Counted from the stretch's first letter, positions 8,525 to 16,984 are shown. The stretch is 64,000 nucleotides of DNA from Streptacidiphilus sp. PB12-B1b (GCF_014084125.1 NZ_CP048405.1:5580001-5644000); one strand, 5' to 3'. A program made the numbers and translations. The notes: generated by a model from the sequence alone, not told the origin.

Positions 8525-8827
8525 ATGGCGGGCGAGGCGATCGGGAAGTTCGGCACCGGCCTGACCCTCCTCGGCGGTGTCGGCTCGGCGACCTCTGGCT
8601 ATCTTGGCGCCAGGGACGGCAGCCACTCAGCTGCTGATTCCGCTGGCGTCGGCACAGCCGAGGGAGTCGGCGACACGGTGATCGGCCTGGGCGCCGCAGC
8701 CAATGGCGCACTGATCGGCACGATGGTGGGAGGTCCCGTTGGCGCAGGAGTGGGCGCGGTCGTCGGCCTAGGTATCGCCTACTTCAGCAGCAGTGCCTTC
8801 AATGATGCGGTTTCTCGCTGGTTCTAG
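8525..8827 (+). CDS. glycine-zipper protein, possible orphan toxin tip
   Basis: This 100-residue protein is dominated by small-residue repeats, with GAALIGTM-like spacing and GGPVGAGVGAVVGLGIAYF, the GxxxG pattern seen in membrane-inserting peptides and in some glycine-zipper type VII-secreted toxins. There is no clear ribosome binding site before ATG 8525, consistent with an orphan or displaced C-terminal module. Two membrane proteins follow at 9020 and 9462. A small bacteriocin-like peptide or a decayed toxin tail are both possible. Confidence 0.4.
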   Translation: MAGEAIGKFGTGLTLLGGVGSATSGYLGARDGSHSAADSAGVGTAEGVGDTVIGLGAAANGALIGTMVGGPVGAGVGAVVGLGIAYFSSSAFNDAVSRWF

Positions 8828-9019
8828 CCCGCATCACAAGAGATCGTCCGCTTACGGTGACATGCGCGCCGGCTCCACCCTCACTCACCGGCATGCCGGG
8901 GAACAGGTGAATGGGTGGGGCCGGAGTTAAGCATGTACGAACCAGAGGGGTGCATACCTGTTGCGCTGATCACAAGGGAGCACATATCGGGTTGATCCCC
9001 TGAGTGCTAGAATCGCTTC

Positions 9020-9484
9020 ATGTCCGATATCAGATATTCCTTGAACCGAGAACAACCTCAGCACTTTTTGAAGCTATTTCTCCTGATCGTCGTCATTTTC
9101 GCCGCAATCGAAGCCTCGATTATCACCCATTTCCCCCCGGTGGCCTCCTGGGCCGCAGGGGCAGTGATGATCGCGCTTCTGATCGGCACGTGGCTCACCG
9201 GATCGGGCTCAACCGTCCTGGAGTCGGCGGGAATCCGTATCCGATGGAGCCCCCTACCTTCCCGCTTGTATTCCTGGGAAGAAATCAGTGCCATTGTGTT
9301 GAAAGATTCCGGAACGGGCCTCTTCGGTGCTACACGCAGCCTGGAGCTGCGAACAAAAGCGGGGCGGAGGCACAGGGTGGCCGGTCTCGAGGACAGTCCC
9401 CGCCGCAGCGATCCCGAGCTGAAGGCCAAGCTCGAGGAGATTAGGCAGGCGTGGAAGGCCCATGGAGTTGAGCACACCCACTGA
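9020..9484 (+). CDS. membrane-anchored protein with a PH-like (bPH) domain
   Basis: This is a 154-residue protein. Two adjacent transmembrane helices (about residues 18-60, KLFLLIVVIFAAIEASII and AAGAVMIALLIGTW) are followed by a soluble beta-rich region, AGIRIRWSPLPSRLYSWEEI and LFGATRSLELRTKAGRR. That order, and the STVLESAGIRIR..W.EI pattern, match bacterial PH-domain membrane proteins. The Shine-Dalgarno is weak, and TAGAAT lies just 7 bp before the ATG, so the mRNA may be nearly leaderless. The end overlaps the next gene by 23 bp. An immunity role is inferred from the neighbourhood. Confidence 0.6.
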   Translation: MSDIRYSLNREQPQHFLKLFLLIVVIFAAIEASIITHFPPVASWAAGAVMIALLIGTWLTGSGSTVLESAGIRIRWSPLPSRLYSWEEISAIVLKDSGTGLFGATRSLELRTKAGRRHRVAGLEDSPRRSDPELKAKLEEIRQAWKAHGVEHTH

Positions 9485-9956
9485 GACCGTTGGTCGGACG
9501 GCTCTCCATTGGTTGGGCAAAGCCCGCGATGGATCCCAGAAGGAGTTCCCCGTGATCATCACTGCTTCTGCGGTCATGGCGGCGAATGCGGACTGGATCA
9601 TCCCCCTCTGTGCAGCTGCCGTCGTGATTTTTGCCGCGCGCATGACATCTTTGTGTGCGATACCCAAGCAGCGGCTGACGGTCGTCGTGTCCTGCGGCGT
9701 CATGCTTGTGACTGCCGGCGCCCTGGGCATTGTCAAGCATCAGACGGCACTGCATGCGATCACACTCTTCGGCATAGCCATGATTTCGTTTGCCTTTGGC
9801 ACCCTCGGAGTGGGGGCCGATCTGAGGGAGTTCTATAAGGCGAGGGCCGGGGGAGATCTTAAGCGTCAAATTTCTGCATCAACTTCACGCAGAATGCTGT
9901 GGCAGATCATGGCGTCGATCGTCGTGCTTCTAGTCCTCGACTACATCCTGTTTTGA
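9462..9956 (+). CDS. small multi-pass membrane protein
   Basis: This is a 164-residue protein with about four hydrophobic segments: WIIPLCAAAVVIFAARMTS, TVVVSCGVMLVTAGALGI, ITLFGIAMISFAFGTLGVG and the C-terminal MASIVVLLVLDYILF. It begins inside the previous gene (23-bp overlap), so the two are translationally coupled. The first about 30 residues are polar; a later start at ATG 9579 (MAANADW) is possible. The family is not recognised. It fits the series of membrane proteins in this low-GC island. Confidence 0.55.
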   Translation: MELSTPTETVGRTALHWLGKARDGSQKEFPVIITASAVMAANADWIIPLCAAAVVIFAARMTSLCAIPKQRLTVVVSCGVMLVTAGALGIVKHQTALHAITLFGIAMISFAFGTLGVGADLREFYKARAGGDLKRQISASTSRRMLWQIMASIVVLLVLDYILF

Positions 9957-10583
9957 TTTCCTTTGGGGTTGCCCACTGCGCTCACTGGATTGAGGCTAAA
10001 GATACGTCGCCGAACATTTGCCATCCTGAGATGACTGAAACGTGTCTCATGTGGCTCCGCGTGCCAGATTCTGGAATTGATCTTTATGCGGAATCTCGAC
10101 GCTTCGTCAGCTTCCGGTCGGCATGCCTCGGCGCCCCGCATGACAAACTCCTCACGCCACGCTGCTAGCCAGTGCTTGTCACCCCCCCCGCAGTCATAAC
10201 GTGGCCAACTCGGCCTCAACGAGCACGCATCTGTCTCAGGTCTCAGGTGGACTTGGTAGTCCGCATCGGACATACGCTCAGGTGCCCTGAGGTCTCCGAC
10301 CAGGGCACCTGCACACTCAGGCATCAAGGTACTATGTGGCTCGCTCACCGTTCTCGCCAGGCCCTTGACCGGGCCGTCGTCGAGCGAAGGGTCCTTTGGC
10401 CGGCGGCAGCGCCAGAGAACGATCACCGCAGACGGCCGTCCCGTCTGGTGCCGTCAGCGTGCCTCGGCACCCAGTGTGATGACAGCCTGGGCCTCTGGAC
10501 CCCAGCGTATCCAACGCGGTAAGCCAAAACTCCTTGCGCTATGCCCTAGGAGTTCTTTCTACATCCGGACCGCCGAGGGGCAG
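9957..10583. other. intergenic stretch, no supported gene
   Basis: Several short frames cross this 627-bp stretch on both strands, the longest on the minus strand (9941-10426), but none has protein-like periodicity, a ribosome binding site or a recognisable family. It includes a C8 run near 10185. I see no hairpin strong enough to call as a terminator. Confidence 0.4.
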
Positions 10584-10985
10584 ATGAACACGTACGCGAG
10601 TCCTATCCAGGGCGTCGGAATTTCCTGGCTGGTAGCGATTGCCATGGCGCTGGCTCTAGCTTTCCCGTTCAGCTTCTACTCGATAAGCGCCGCTGACAGG
10701 GCAGGGGTCCGACTGAGGCTGCTGGGGGCCTCCCTCGCAGGATTCGCAGTGACCGCCGGGCTCGGACTGCTCAGGGGAAACTCGGTCAGCGGAATCATAG
10801 TGCTCTACTGCGATGTGATGGTCACCGGAATCATAGGCGGCCTGCTGATCTCCTCCCTCGCCCGTAAAATCACTCCGGGTGTCCCCGTCGATCAAGAAAA
10901 GGCTCAAAAGCTCGGCTACAAGCTCGGCGGACTGCTGATGGCTGTCATCTGCATTCTGCTATTCCTTGAGTACGGGCCGATCTAA
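10584..10985 (+). CDS. small four-helix membrane protein
   Basis: From ATG 10584 (GAGGGG just upstream at 10575-10580) the product is 133 residues. It has about four transmembrane helices: ISWLVAIAMALALAFPFSF, LLGASLAGFAVTAGLGLL, IVLYCDVMVTGIIGGLLI and GGLLMAVICILLFLEYG. A polar loop containing PVDQEKAQK precedes the last helix. The family is not recognised. It closes the run of small membrane proteins after the glycine-rich fragments. A longer upstream frame exists but has no better start. Confidence 0.6.
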   Translation: MNTYASPIQGVGISWLVAIAMALALAFPFSFYSISAADRAGVRLRLLGASLAGFAVTAGLGLLRGNSVSGIIVLYCDVMVTGIIGGLLISSLARKITPGVPVDQEKAQKLGYKLGGLLMAVICILLFLEYGPI

Positions 10986-11069
10986 CTGGGCGTTTCACCC
11001 CCAGGGCTGTTGCAAGGTCGGCGTGATCTTGTGAGAGGCCTGGTCAGGTCTGGCGTGTGAGCGGATAGG

Positions 11070-11127
11070 CCGAAGCTCCGTTGAGGCGGGTGACATCCCA
11101 AGCCGCCTGCCAGCAACGGAGCTTCGG
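11070..11127. repeat. 14-bp perfect inverted repeat
   Basis: CCGAAGCTCCGTTG (11070-11083) is repeated inverted as CAACGGAGCTTCGG (11114-11127). Between them lie GGCGG and CCGCC, which extend pairing inside the loop. The repeat immediately precedes a truncated ISAs1-like transposase frame, so it may be an IS end or its regulatory leader, or it may act as a terminator for the gene ending at 10985. Confidence 0.6.
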
Positions 11128-11385
11128 TGTTGTGTGAGTCCGCCACGCCTGTCCGCGTGCTGTCCTGTGCTGTCGCCGGTTCAGGGGACGCGGTCGAGCC
11201 GTTGGATCCGCGGACAAGGCGGGGTCGGCGCCATCCGCTGCTGGCGGTGGTGCGGGCCGCAGGGTGCGCGGTGGCGGCCGGGGCACGCTCGTAACACGGC
11301 GATCGGCCAGCGGCTGTGCCGAGCGCCTCAGCACACCCCGGCCCGCCTGGGCTCCCCCGCCCGCGGCGGGCTCGGGGTACGGCCG
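11127..11385 (+). pseudogene. ISAs1-family transposase N-terminal fragment
   Basis: The frame from GTG 11127 gives LDPRTRRGRRHPLLAVVRAA and GCAVAAGARS, the typical start of ISAs1-type transposases (PDPRxxRGxRHPL, then AGARS). After a frameshift near 11292, TAIGQRLCRAPQ and ARLGSPARGGLGVR continue the same family pattern. The catalytic domain is absent and the sequence passes directly into an unrelated fragment. Confidence 0.55.
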
Positions 11386-11571
11386 GCCGCACACCTGGCC
11401 GCGGTCCTCGACCAGGACGACCAGCTCTTGGCCCAGCTGCGCGTACCGGTCGCCGAAGACCGGGCCCTGCGGCTTAAGGGATATCAGGTCTACCGATTCG
11501 GCGGCTACGAACTCGGACTGAGAACCGCACCGGCGCCGCTTCGCGAGTTCTTTGCCGCATTGATTGGCTGA
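11386..11571 (+). pseudogene. C-terminal fragment of a hypothetical nuclease-fold-like protein
   Basis: The open frame joined to the ISAs1 fragment reads LDQDDQLLAQLRVPVAEDRA, then RLKGYQVYRFGGYELG and LREFFAALIG before TGA 11571. The pattern of a charged helix, then GYxVYRFGGxEL near the C-terminus, is seen at the end of some actinobacterial proteins with a restriction-endonuclease-like (Vsr/DUF559-type) fold. The upstream catalytic part is missing. The assignment is weak. Confidence 0.3.
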
Positions 11572-11649
11572 CGGCGGAACCATCCTGCCTGTCGCACGGG
11601 CAATCGCCCAAGGAATGCAGTGCTGCAGAGCGGCTGCGCCACGGCGCAG

Positions 11650-11875
11650 CTATTCGGTGATATCGAGGCGCTGCGGTATCGGGTTCTCGAAGAGGACGAC
11701 GTCATAGTGGTGCGACAGCTCATCTCTCGCCAACCGGAAGCTGTTGGCCAGGTCAGATGAGGAATCGTCGTTGTCGTGCAGGACTCAGTTGCCGTGAAAG
11801 GTGACACGCTGCTCCAGCCATTCGCAGGCTTGTGCCGTAGTTGTCGCACGGGGCTCGTCGTGCTCCATCAGCCCG
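11650..11875 (-). pseudogene. hypothetical gene fragment interrupted by a stop
   Basis: One minus frame reads AQACEWLEQRVTFHGN, then a TGA, then VLHDNDDSSSDLANSFRLA and DELSHHYDVVLFENPI before the stop at 11650-11652. Both halves are in the same frame and look protein-like, so a tryptophan codon probably became TGA. No family is recognised; small acidic proteins of this kind are often immunity-like, but this is only a suggestion. Confidence 0.35.
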
Positions 11876-11959
11876 GCAGAGCCCGTTTCGGGCCAGCACT
11901 GGACAGAACCCGGGGGCTGCGGTTCGCCGGCTTGCTCTCCCGGGCCGCCCCGAAGCCGT

Positions 11960-12250
11960 GATCCCTGGCCGACCGGCACCAGCGGCTGGATCTGCTGGTG
12001 CTCAACGCCGGATCGCCGGACCCGGGCGCCGCACCCTCACCAGCGAGGGCAACGAACTGTGCTTCCAGGTCAACCACCTGGCCCCCTGCTCACCCGTCTC
12101 CTGGAGCGTCCGCCGGCGCGTGGCACGAACAGCGGGACCGTGGCCCTGAGTTCCGGTCTGCACCGCAAGCTGGCACTGACCACCTTCGTCACTGCACTCG
12201 CCCGCTGGCTCCCCGAGAATCAGACCGCGATCAGCGTAGGCGCCAGCCGG
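11960..12250 (+). pseudogene. short-chain dehydrogenase/reductase remnant
   Basis: Pieces in different frames follow the order of an SDR: RLDLLVLNAGS (the NAG motif), then GNELCFQVNHLAP, then VALSSGLHRK (strand containing the catalytic serine) and LALTTFVTALARWLPE (the helix after the usual YxxxK). Frameshifts separate the pieces, and the YxxxK motif and nucleotide-binding N-terminus are missing. It lies just downstream of the convergent TetR gene. Confidence 0.55.
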
Positions 12251-12297
12251 CCCGCACGTGTTGCACGGTGAAGTTGACCCCGGCGCCGGCCGCCGTT

Positions 12298-12918
12298 TCA
12301 GCGGGCGGGGGTGTCCGAGGCCGCCGGGGCCGGGACGGCTGACGCGGCGGTCTCGAAGAGTGCGAGGGCGGTCGTGGCGGCGTTGTCGAGAAGTTCGTCT
12401 GCCATGGCTCGGTCGGCGAGGGCACGTGAGATCTGGATGCTGCCGGCCATCATGGCGAAGGCGGTGGTGACGGCGGTGCGGGAGGCGGCGGGGTCGGCCG
12501 GGGTCAGTCGGCGGGCGATCTCCTCCATGAGGAGGGTCAGTCCCTGGGTGTATGACTGCCTGACGCCATCGGAGCAGCGGCCGATCTCGTCGAGCAGCGC
12601 GGCGGAGACGCATCCGTCGGATTGGCCGTCGCGGTGTTGGGCGGACAGGTAGTACCGGACGAACTCCTCGACTCCGGCGCGGCCGGGAGGCAGGGCGTCG
12701 ACGATGCGCTGCTGGAGCGCGAGCTGATCGGCGACGGTGTGGGCGACCAGGTCGTCCTTGGAGCTGAAGTGCTTGTAGAAGCCCCCGTTGGTCAGTCCGG
12801 CGTCCGCCATGAGTCCGGCGATGCCGGTGCCGTCGATGCCGTCGGCTTTGAACAGCCGGCCGGCCGAGTCGAGGATCCGCTGCCGGGTCTCGTCCTTGTC
12901 TCCCTTGGATCGCCTCAT
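12298..12918 (-). CDS. TetR/AcrR-family repressor
   Basis: This is a 206-residue protein with an N-terminal TetR DNA-binding domain (residues about 10-56, RQRILDSAGRLFKADG and GGFYKHFSSKDDLV) and a variable C-terminal ligand domain typical of the LmrA/YxaF-type subgroup (DGCVSAALLDEIGRCS). It is divergent from the hydrolase at 13083. A 20-bp palindrome in the shared 164-bp promoter region is the probable operator, so it likely represses both itself and the hydrolase. Confidence 0.9.
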   Translation of the reverse strand: MRRSKGDKDETRQRILDSAGRLFKADGIDGTGIAGLMADAGLTNGGFYKHFSSKDDLVAHTVADQLALQQRIVDALPPGRAGVEEFVRYYLSAQHRDGQSDGCVSAALLDEIGRCSDGVRQSYTQGLTLLMEEIARRLTPADPAASRTAVTTAFAMMAGSIQISRALADRAMADELLDNAATTALALFETAASAVPAPAASDTPAR

Positions 12919-12967
12919 GCTCTTCTCCCGCGCCCGGATGTTGCTTGTGTGCCAGGCACCACTCTAA

Positions 12968-12987
12968 TAGATTATGGTCGTAATCTA
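12968..12987. promoter_or_regulatory. TetR operator palindrome
   Basis: TAGATTA-TGGTCG-TAATCTA: perfect 7-bp arms around a 6-bp centre, AT-rich in otherwise GC-rich DNA. It lies between the divergent TetR gene (start 12918) and the hydrolase (start 13083). TAGATTA/TAATCTA-type sequences are typical operators of the LmrA/YxaF TetR subgroup. Confidence 0.75.
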
Positions 12988-13082
12988 AACGGTGCCCCGT
13001 CGACGCACGGGATCCCGCCGTCGACGACACACCCATGCACATGCACCGCACGTTCCGCCCTCGCTGTCTACAGGAGCCCGCC

Positions 13083-13919
13083 ATGAGCACGTACGCCACC
13101 CTCACGACCCAGACCGTCGAAGCCGCCGACGGCGTCGAGTACGCCTACCGCAGCCTGGGCGACGACACCGGCCACCGGCCGACGCTCGTGCTCCTCCAGC
13201 ACTTCCGCGGCAACCTCGACAACTGGGACCCCGCCCTGCTCGACGCCCTCGCCACCGGACGCCGGGTCATCGCCTTCGACAACCGCGGCGTGGGCGCCAC
13301 CACCGGCACCACCCCCGACACCGTCGCCGCCATGGCCGAAGACGCCGTCGCCTTCATCACCGCCCTCGGCCTGACCAGCGTGGACCTGCTCGGCTTCTCC
13401 CTGGGCAGCTTCGTCGCCCAGGAGGTCGCCCTGATCCGCCCCGACCTGGCCCGGCGCATCGTCCTCGCCTCCTCCGCCCCACAGGGCGCCACCGGCATGC
13501 ACGGCTGGGCGCCCGAGGTCATCGACGCCGTCGGCCGCGAGACCCCCTCCGCCGAGGACTACGTCAGCGTGTTCTTCACCGCCCCCCACAACGCCGCCGC
13601 CGCCGGCCGGGTCTTCGGCACCCGCACCGAGGGCCACGACGCCCCCACCACCTGGGCCACCCGACTCGCCCAGTACGACGCCGTCACCCGCTGGGGCATC
13701 CCCAATCACGCCCTCCTGCAGCGCCTGCAGGCCATCACTCAGCCCGTCTTCGTCGCCAACGGCGACAGCGACCCGATGATCCTGCCCCGCTACTCCCACC
13801 TCCTCGCCGGACTCCTGCCCGACGCCACCATCAAGATCTACCCCGACGCCGCGCACGGCTTCCTGTTCCAGCACCACGAGGAGTTTGCTGCCGACGTCGC
13901 CACGTTCCTCGACCGCTGA
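13083..13919 (+). CDS. alpha/beta-hydrolase fold protein
   Basis: This 278-residue cytoplasmic hydrolase has the expected triad: S106 in GFSLGS, D228 or D230 in NGDSDPM, and H258 in AAHGFLF. An oxyanion segment follows LLQHFRGNLDNWDP, where the usual HG is HF. The start at ATG 13083 follows AGGAGCCCGCC; an upstream in-frame ATG (13035) lacks a site. The substrate is unknown. The divergent TetR regulator and the operator between them suggest induction by a small hydrophobic molecule, perhaps the enzyme's substrate. Confidence 0.88.
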   Translation: MSTYATLTTQTVEAADGVEYAYRSLGDDTGHRPTLVLLQHFRGNLDNWDPALLDALATGRRVIAFDNRGVGATTGTTPDTVAAMAEDAVAFITALGLTSVDLLGFSLGSFVAQEVALIRPDLARRIVLASSAPQGATGMHGWAPEVIDAVGRETPSAEDYVSVFFTAPHNAAAAGRVFGTRTEGHDAPTTWATRLAQYDAVTRWGIPNHALLQRLQAITQPVFVANGDSDPMILPRYSHLLAGLLPDATIKIYPDAAHGFLFQHHEEFAADVATFLDR

Positions 13920-14049
13920 TCCGGCACGCACACCCCGCCCCGGACGGCCGTCGGCTGGATGTCGTTGCAGGGCAGCAGCGGCCGGCGAGAACGCCACGCG
14001 CTGTTCCGTCCGGGCGGGGGCAGGGTTTCGGTGGGCAGCGGCCGAAGCC

Positions 14050-14237
14050 CGGCGCAGCGGCGTCGCCGAACACATCGGCGCCCTGATCGCGGCCGGGACC
14101 GACTGGCGCGTCGCCCACGCCGTCCACGCCTGTCGGCCGACCGCCGACCGTCCCGCCGGACGAATCGTCCTGACCGTCCAGTCCGAGCTCTACGCCGGCG
14201 CGGTGTCGACCCGATCGACCCCGGCAAGATCAGCTGA
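14050..14237 (+). pseudogene. possible oxidoreductase C-terminal remnant
   Basis: Fragments such as HIGALIAAGTDWRVAHAVHA and PAGRIVLTVQ resemble the C-terminal end of zinc-type quinone oxidoreductases, where a helix is followed by GRIVL. The frame is not continuous with any catalytic domain and no start is visible. Between 13920 and 14050 I see nothing else. Confidence 0.25.
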
Positions 14238-14486
14238 CCCGGGCGGCGAACCTGCCATGAGGCCGCAGGCCTGGGCACTCGCCGGCTCGGTCCACCCGCA
14301 CAGGTGCGCGGTCAGGCTCGGCGAGCTGATACCGGACAGCCCCACGGGCGCGATCCCCAACAGGTCCACAGCGCACCGCAGCCGGTTCCGAGTGCCTGGT
14401 GCGATCCCGGCGATGTACTCGTTCCAGAACCTCGGGATGTCGATCGACTGTACGATCGTGGCCCGCGCCAGCTCGCGGCCGACCAT
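14190..14486 (-). CDS. small hypothetical protein with a strong ribosome binding site
   Basis: A 98-codon minus-strand frame starts at ATG 14486, preceded by GGAGGTGATCC, a near-perfect match to the 16S anti-Shine-Dalgarno partner at good spacing. The product begins MVGRELARATIVQSIDIPRF and includes NEYIAGIAPGTRNRLR, a protein-like mix with no recognised family and no signal peptide. It overlaps, on the other strand, the doubtful oxidoreductase remnant. The start signal is the main reason to believe it. Confidence 0.45.
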   Translation of the reverse strand: MVGRELARATIVQSIDIPRFWNEYIAGIAPGTRNRLRCAVDLLGIAPVGLSGISSPSLTAHLCGWTEPASAQACGLMAGSPPGSADLAGVDRVDTAPA

Positions 14487-14842
14487 CACCGGATCACCTC
14501 CGTGGTGTCCAGGCCGTCCAGCTCGCGGGTCACCTGTCTCACGGGGCGTCATGTGTATACCGTCGAGGTGTCCAAGGGGCATCGGCAGGGCGCCCCGGAC
14601 CGATCTCACCCACCGGCGCAGCACGCAGGCCCTTCGGCCCCCGCACCTCCTGCGGCACCTGCTCGCAGGAGCTCGCTGGAAGGCCGACCGGAGTGCCGGT
14701 GCTTGGGCACAATTCATGCGACGTTCCAGCGGTATCCCCCCATGAGCCTTGTCGTGTCCCCTAGGTTTCCTTGCGATCCGCTGTACCTGTCCGGACAAGT
14801 CAGTCCGGGGTGCATCCGTCATCGAAGGGAAGTAATCGGCTC

Positions 14843-16963
14843 ATGCCCATGCGATCATGGCGTTCTTCGGCCGCCCGACGTGCGATACCGGCCGCATTGC
14901 TGTGCACAGCCCTCGGGGTCACCGGCCTCGGCCCGCTGGGGGCCGTCCCCGCCGCCGCCACCGGGATCTCCGTTGCCACCGGGGCCGTCCTGGGCAGCAA
15001 TCTGGTCACCGACGGCGGCGCGGAGCAGGCCACCGGCGACCCGACCGGGTACACCCAGGTCCCGATCCCGGGCTGGACCGTCACCGGCAGCCTCACCGCC
15101 GTCCCGTACACCGCCGGGGGCGGCTTCCCGACCGCGAGCAGCCCCGGCTCGCCGACCCGGGGCAGCTACTTCTTCGCCGGCGGCAACGGCAGCGGCACCG
15201 CCACCGCCACCCAGACCGAGGACGTCTCCGCGCTGGCCGCCCGGATCGACACCGGGACCATCGGCTACAACCTGTCCGGCTGGCTCGGGGGCTACAGCAC
15301 CCAGGGCGACGCCGCCCAGGTCACCGCCACCTTCCTGAACTCCGCCGGAGCCGCGCTCGGCAGCAGCACCATCGGCCCGGTCACCGCCTCCGACCGCGGC
15401 GAGACCACCGAGTTCCTCCAGCGCGCCGCCACCGGCAACCTGCCCGTGGGCACCCGCAGTGTGCAGATCGTGCTCAGCGCCGTCGACTCCTACGGCTACA
15501 ACGACGGCTACGCCGACGACCTGTCGCTGGTCCTGAGCCAAAGCAGCACCAGCGGCAACCTGCTGGCCAACCCCGGCGCGGAGGCGGGCGAGGGCTCGGG
15601 CACGGGGTACGACCAGACCACCATCCCGGGCTGGCAGGAGTACGGGATGGTCACCGCCGTCAAGTACGCCGCCGGCGGCGGCTTCCCGACCGCCTCCTCC
15701 CCCGGCTCGCCGAACCGGGGTGCCAACTTCTTCTCCGGTGGCGCCGAGGGCAACTCCTCGCTCACCCAGTCGGTGAACGTCTCCGCCGCCGCCTCCGCCA
15801 TCGACACCGGCACGGTCACCGCGAACCTGTCCGGCTGGCTCGGCGGCTACGCGACCCAGGGCGACAGCGCGCAGGTCACCGCCACCTTCCTGAACGCCGC
15901 CGGGGCCTCGCTCGGCACCGGCTCGATCGGCCCGGTCTCGGCCACCGACCGCGGGCTGGCGACCGGCATGCTGCAGCGGTCCAGCACCGTGGCGGTGCCC
16001 GTCGGCACCCGCAGCATCAGCGTGGTGGTCCAGTTCACCGTGTCCACCGGCCCCTACGACGACGGCTACGCCGACGACCTGGCGCTGACCCTGTCCACCC
16101 CGCTGCCCGCCGCCCCCGCGCCGGTGCCGCCGGTGTCGACCGTGCCGGTGCTGGACCACGTCTTCTTCGTGATGATGGAGAACGAGGACAACTCCCAGAT
16201 CATCGGCAACACCAGCCAGGCCCCCTACCTCAACAGCCTGGCCACGAAGTACGCCGTCTCCGGCAACGAGATCGCCCTCGCCCATCCGAGCGACCCCAAC
16301 TACGTCGGCTTCTTCAGCGGCAGCACCTGGGGCTACGACGAGGACTCGACCAGTACCGCGCTGAACGTGAACAATCTCGCAGACGAGATCGAGGCGGCCG
16401 GCAAGACCTGGAAGTTCTACAACCAGACCATGCCCAGCCCCTGCTACACCTCCAGCAGCGGCGAGTACGAGGCCGACGACACGCCCTTCACCTGGTTCAG
16501 CGACATCGCCGGCAACACCGCCCGCTGCGACGCCCACATCCTGCCGCTGACCAGCATGGCCGGTGACCTCTCCAGCACCGCGACCACTCCCGACTTCGCC
16601 TGGCTGTCGGCCGACGACTGCTACGACATGGAGGGCTGCGGCATCACCTCCGGGGACACCTGGCTCAGCCAGACCCTGCCGACCATCCTCAACTCGCCCT
16701 CCTGGCAGACCCAGAAGGACGTCATCATCATCACCTGGGACGAGGACGACAAGGCCAACGACCAGACCCCCGAGCAGCACATCCCCACCCTGGTCATCGG
16801 CTCGCCGAACGCCCCGGTGAAGACCGGCGGCTTCACCTCGCAGAACCGCTACACCGGTTACAGCCTCACCCGTACCGTCGAGGGCGCGCTCGGCCTGCCG
16901 CCGATGACCCTGAACGACGCGTACGCAGCCCCGCTCAACGACTTCTTCACCCACGCGGGCTGA
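14843..16963 (+). CDS. secreted phosphoesterase with two tandem N-terminal beta domains
   Basis: This is a 706-residue exported protein. Residues 1-40 form a signal peptide (SSAARR, a hydrophobic core, and AVPAAA as a likely cleavage site). Two tandem repeats follow, about 53-238 and 239-425. They share GWxGGYxTQGDxAQVTATFLN and DGYADDL, and are probably carbohydrate- or surface-binding beta-sandwich domains. The C-terminal domain (437-700) is of the phosphoesterase family (PF04185) that includes phospholipase C and acid phosphatase. It has HVFFVMMENEDNS, FAWLSADDCYDMEGC and DVIIITWDEDD, with metal-binding acidic residues visible. ATG 14843 follows GAAGGGAAG. It may release phosphate from extracellular esters. 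Confidence 0.85.
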   Translation: MPMRSWRSSAARRAIPAALLCTALGVTGLGPLGAVPAAATGISVATGAVLGSNLVTDGGAEQATGDPTGYTQVPIPGWTVTGSLTAVPYTAGGGFPTASSPGSPTRGSYFFAGGNGSGTATATQTEDVSALAARIDTGTIGYNLSGWLGGYSTQGDAAQVTATFLNSAGAALGSSTIGPVTASDRGETTEFLQRAATGNLPVGTRSVQIVLSAVDSYGYNDGYADDLSLVLSQSSTSGNLLANPGAEAGEGSGTGYDQTTIPGWQEYGMVTAVKYAAGGGFPTASSPGSPNRGANFFSGGAEGNSSLTQSVNVSAAASAIDTGTVTANLSGWLGGYATQGDSAQVTATFLNAAGASLGTGSIGPVSATDRGLATGMLQRSSTVAVPVGTRSISVVVQFTVSTGPYDDGYADDLALTLSTPLPAAPAPVPPVSTVPVLDHVFFVMMENEDNSQIIGNTSQAPYLNSLATKYAVSGNEIALAHPSDPNYVGFFSGSTWGYDEDSTSTALNVNNLADEIEAAGKTWKFYNQTMPSPCYTSSSGEYEADDTPFTWFSDIAGNTARCDAHILPLTSMAGDLSSTATTPDFAWLSADDCYDMEGCGITSGDTWLSQTLPTILNSPSWQTQKDVIIITWDEDDKANDQTPEQHIPTLVIGSPNAPVKTGGFTSQNRYTGYSLTRTVEGALGLPPMTLNDAYAAPLNDFFTHAG

Positions 16964-16984
16964 AACCCACGCGGGCTGGAACAA

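Noticed and set aside
9941-10426. 161-codon minus-strand frame in the gap before 10584
   Set aside because: It has no ribosome binding site, no family and an irregular composition, so it is not called as a gene.
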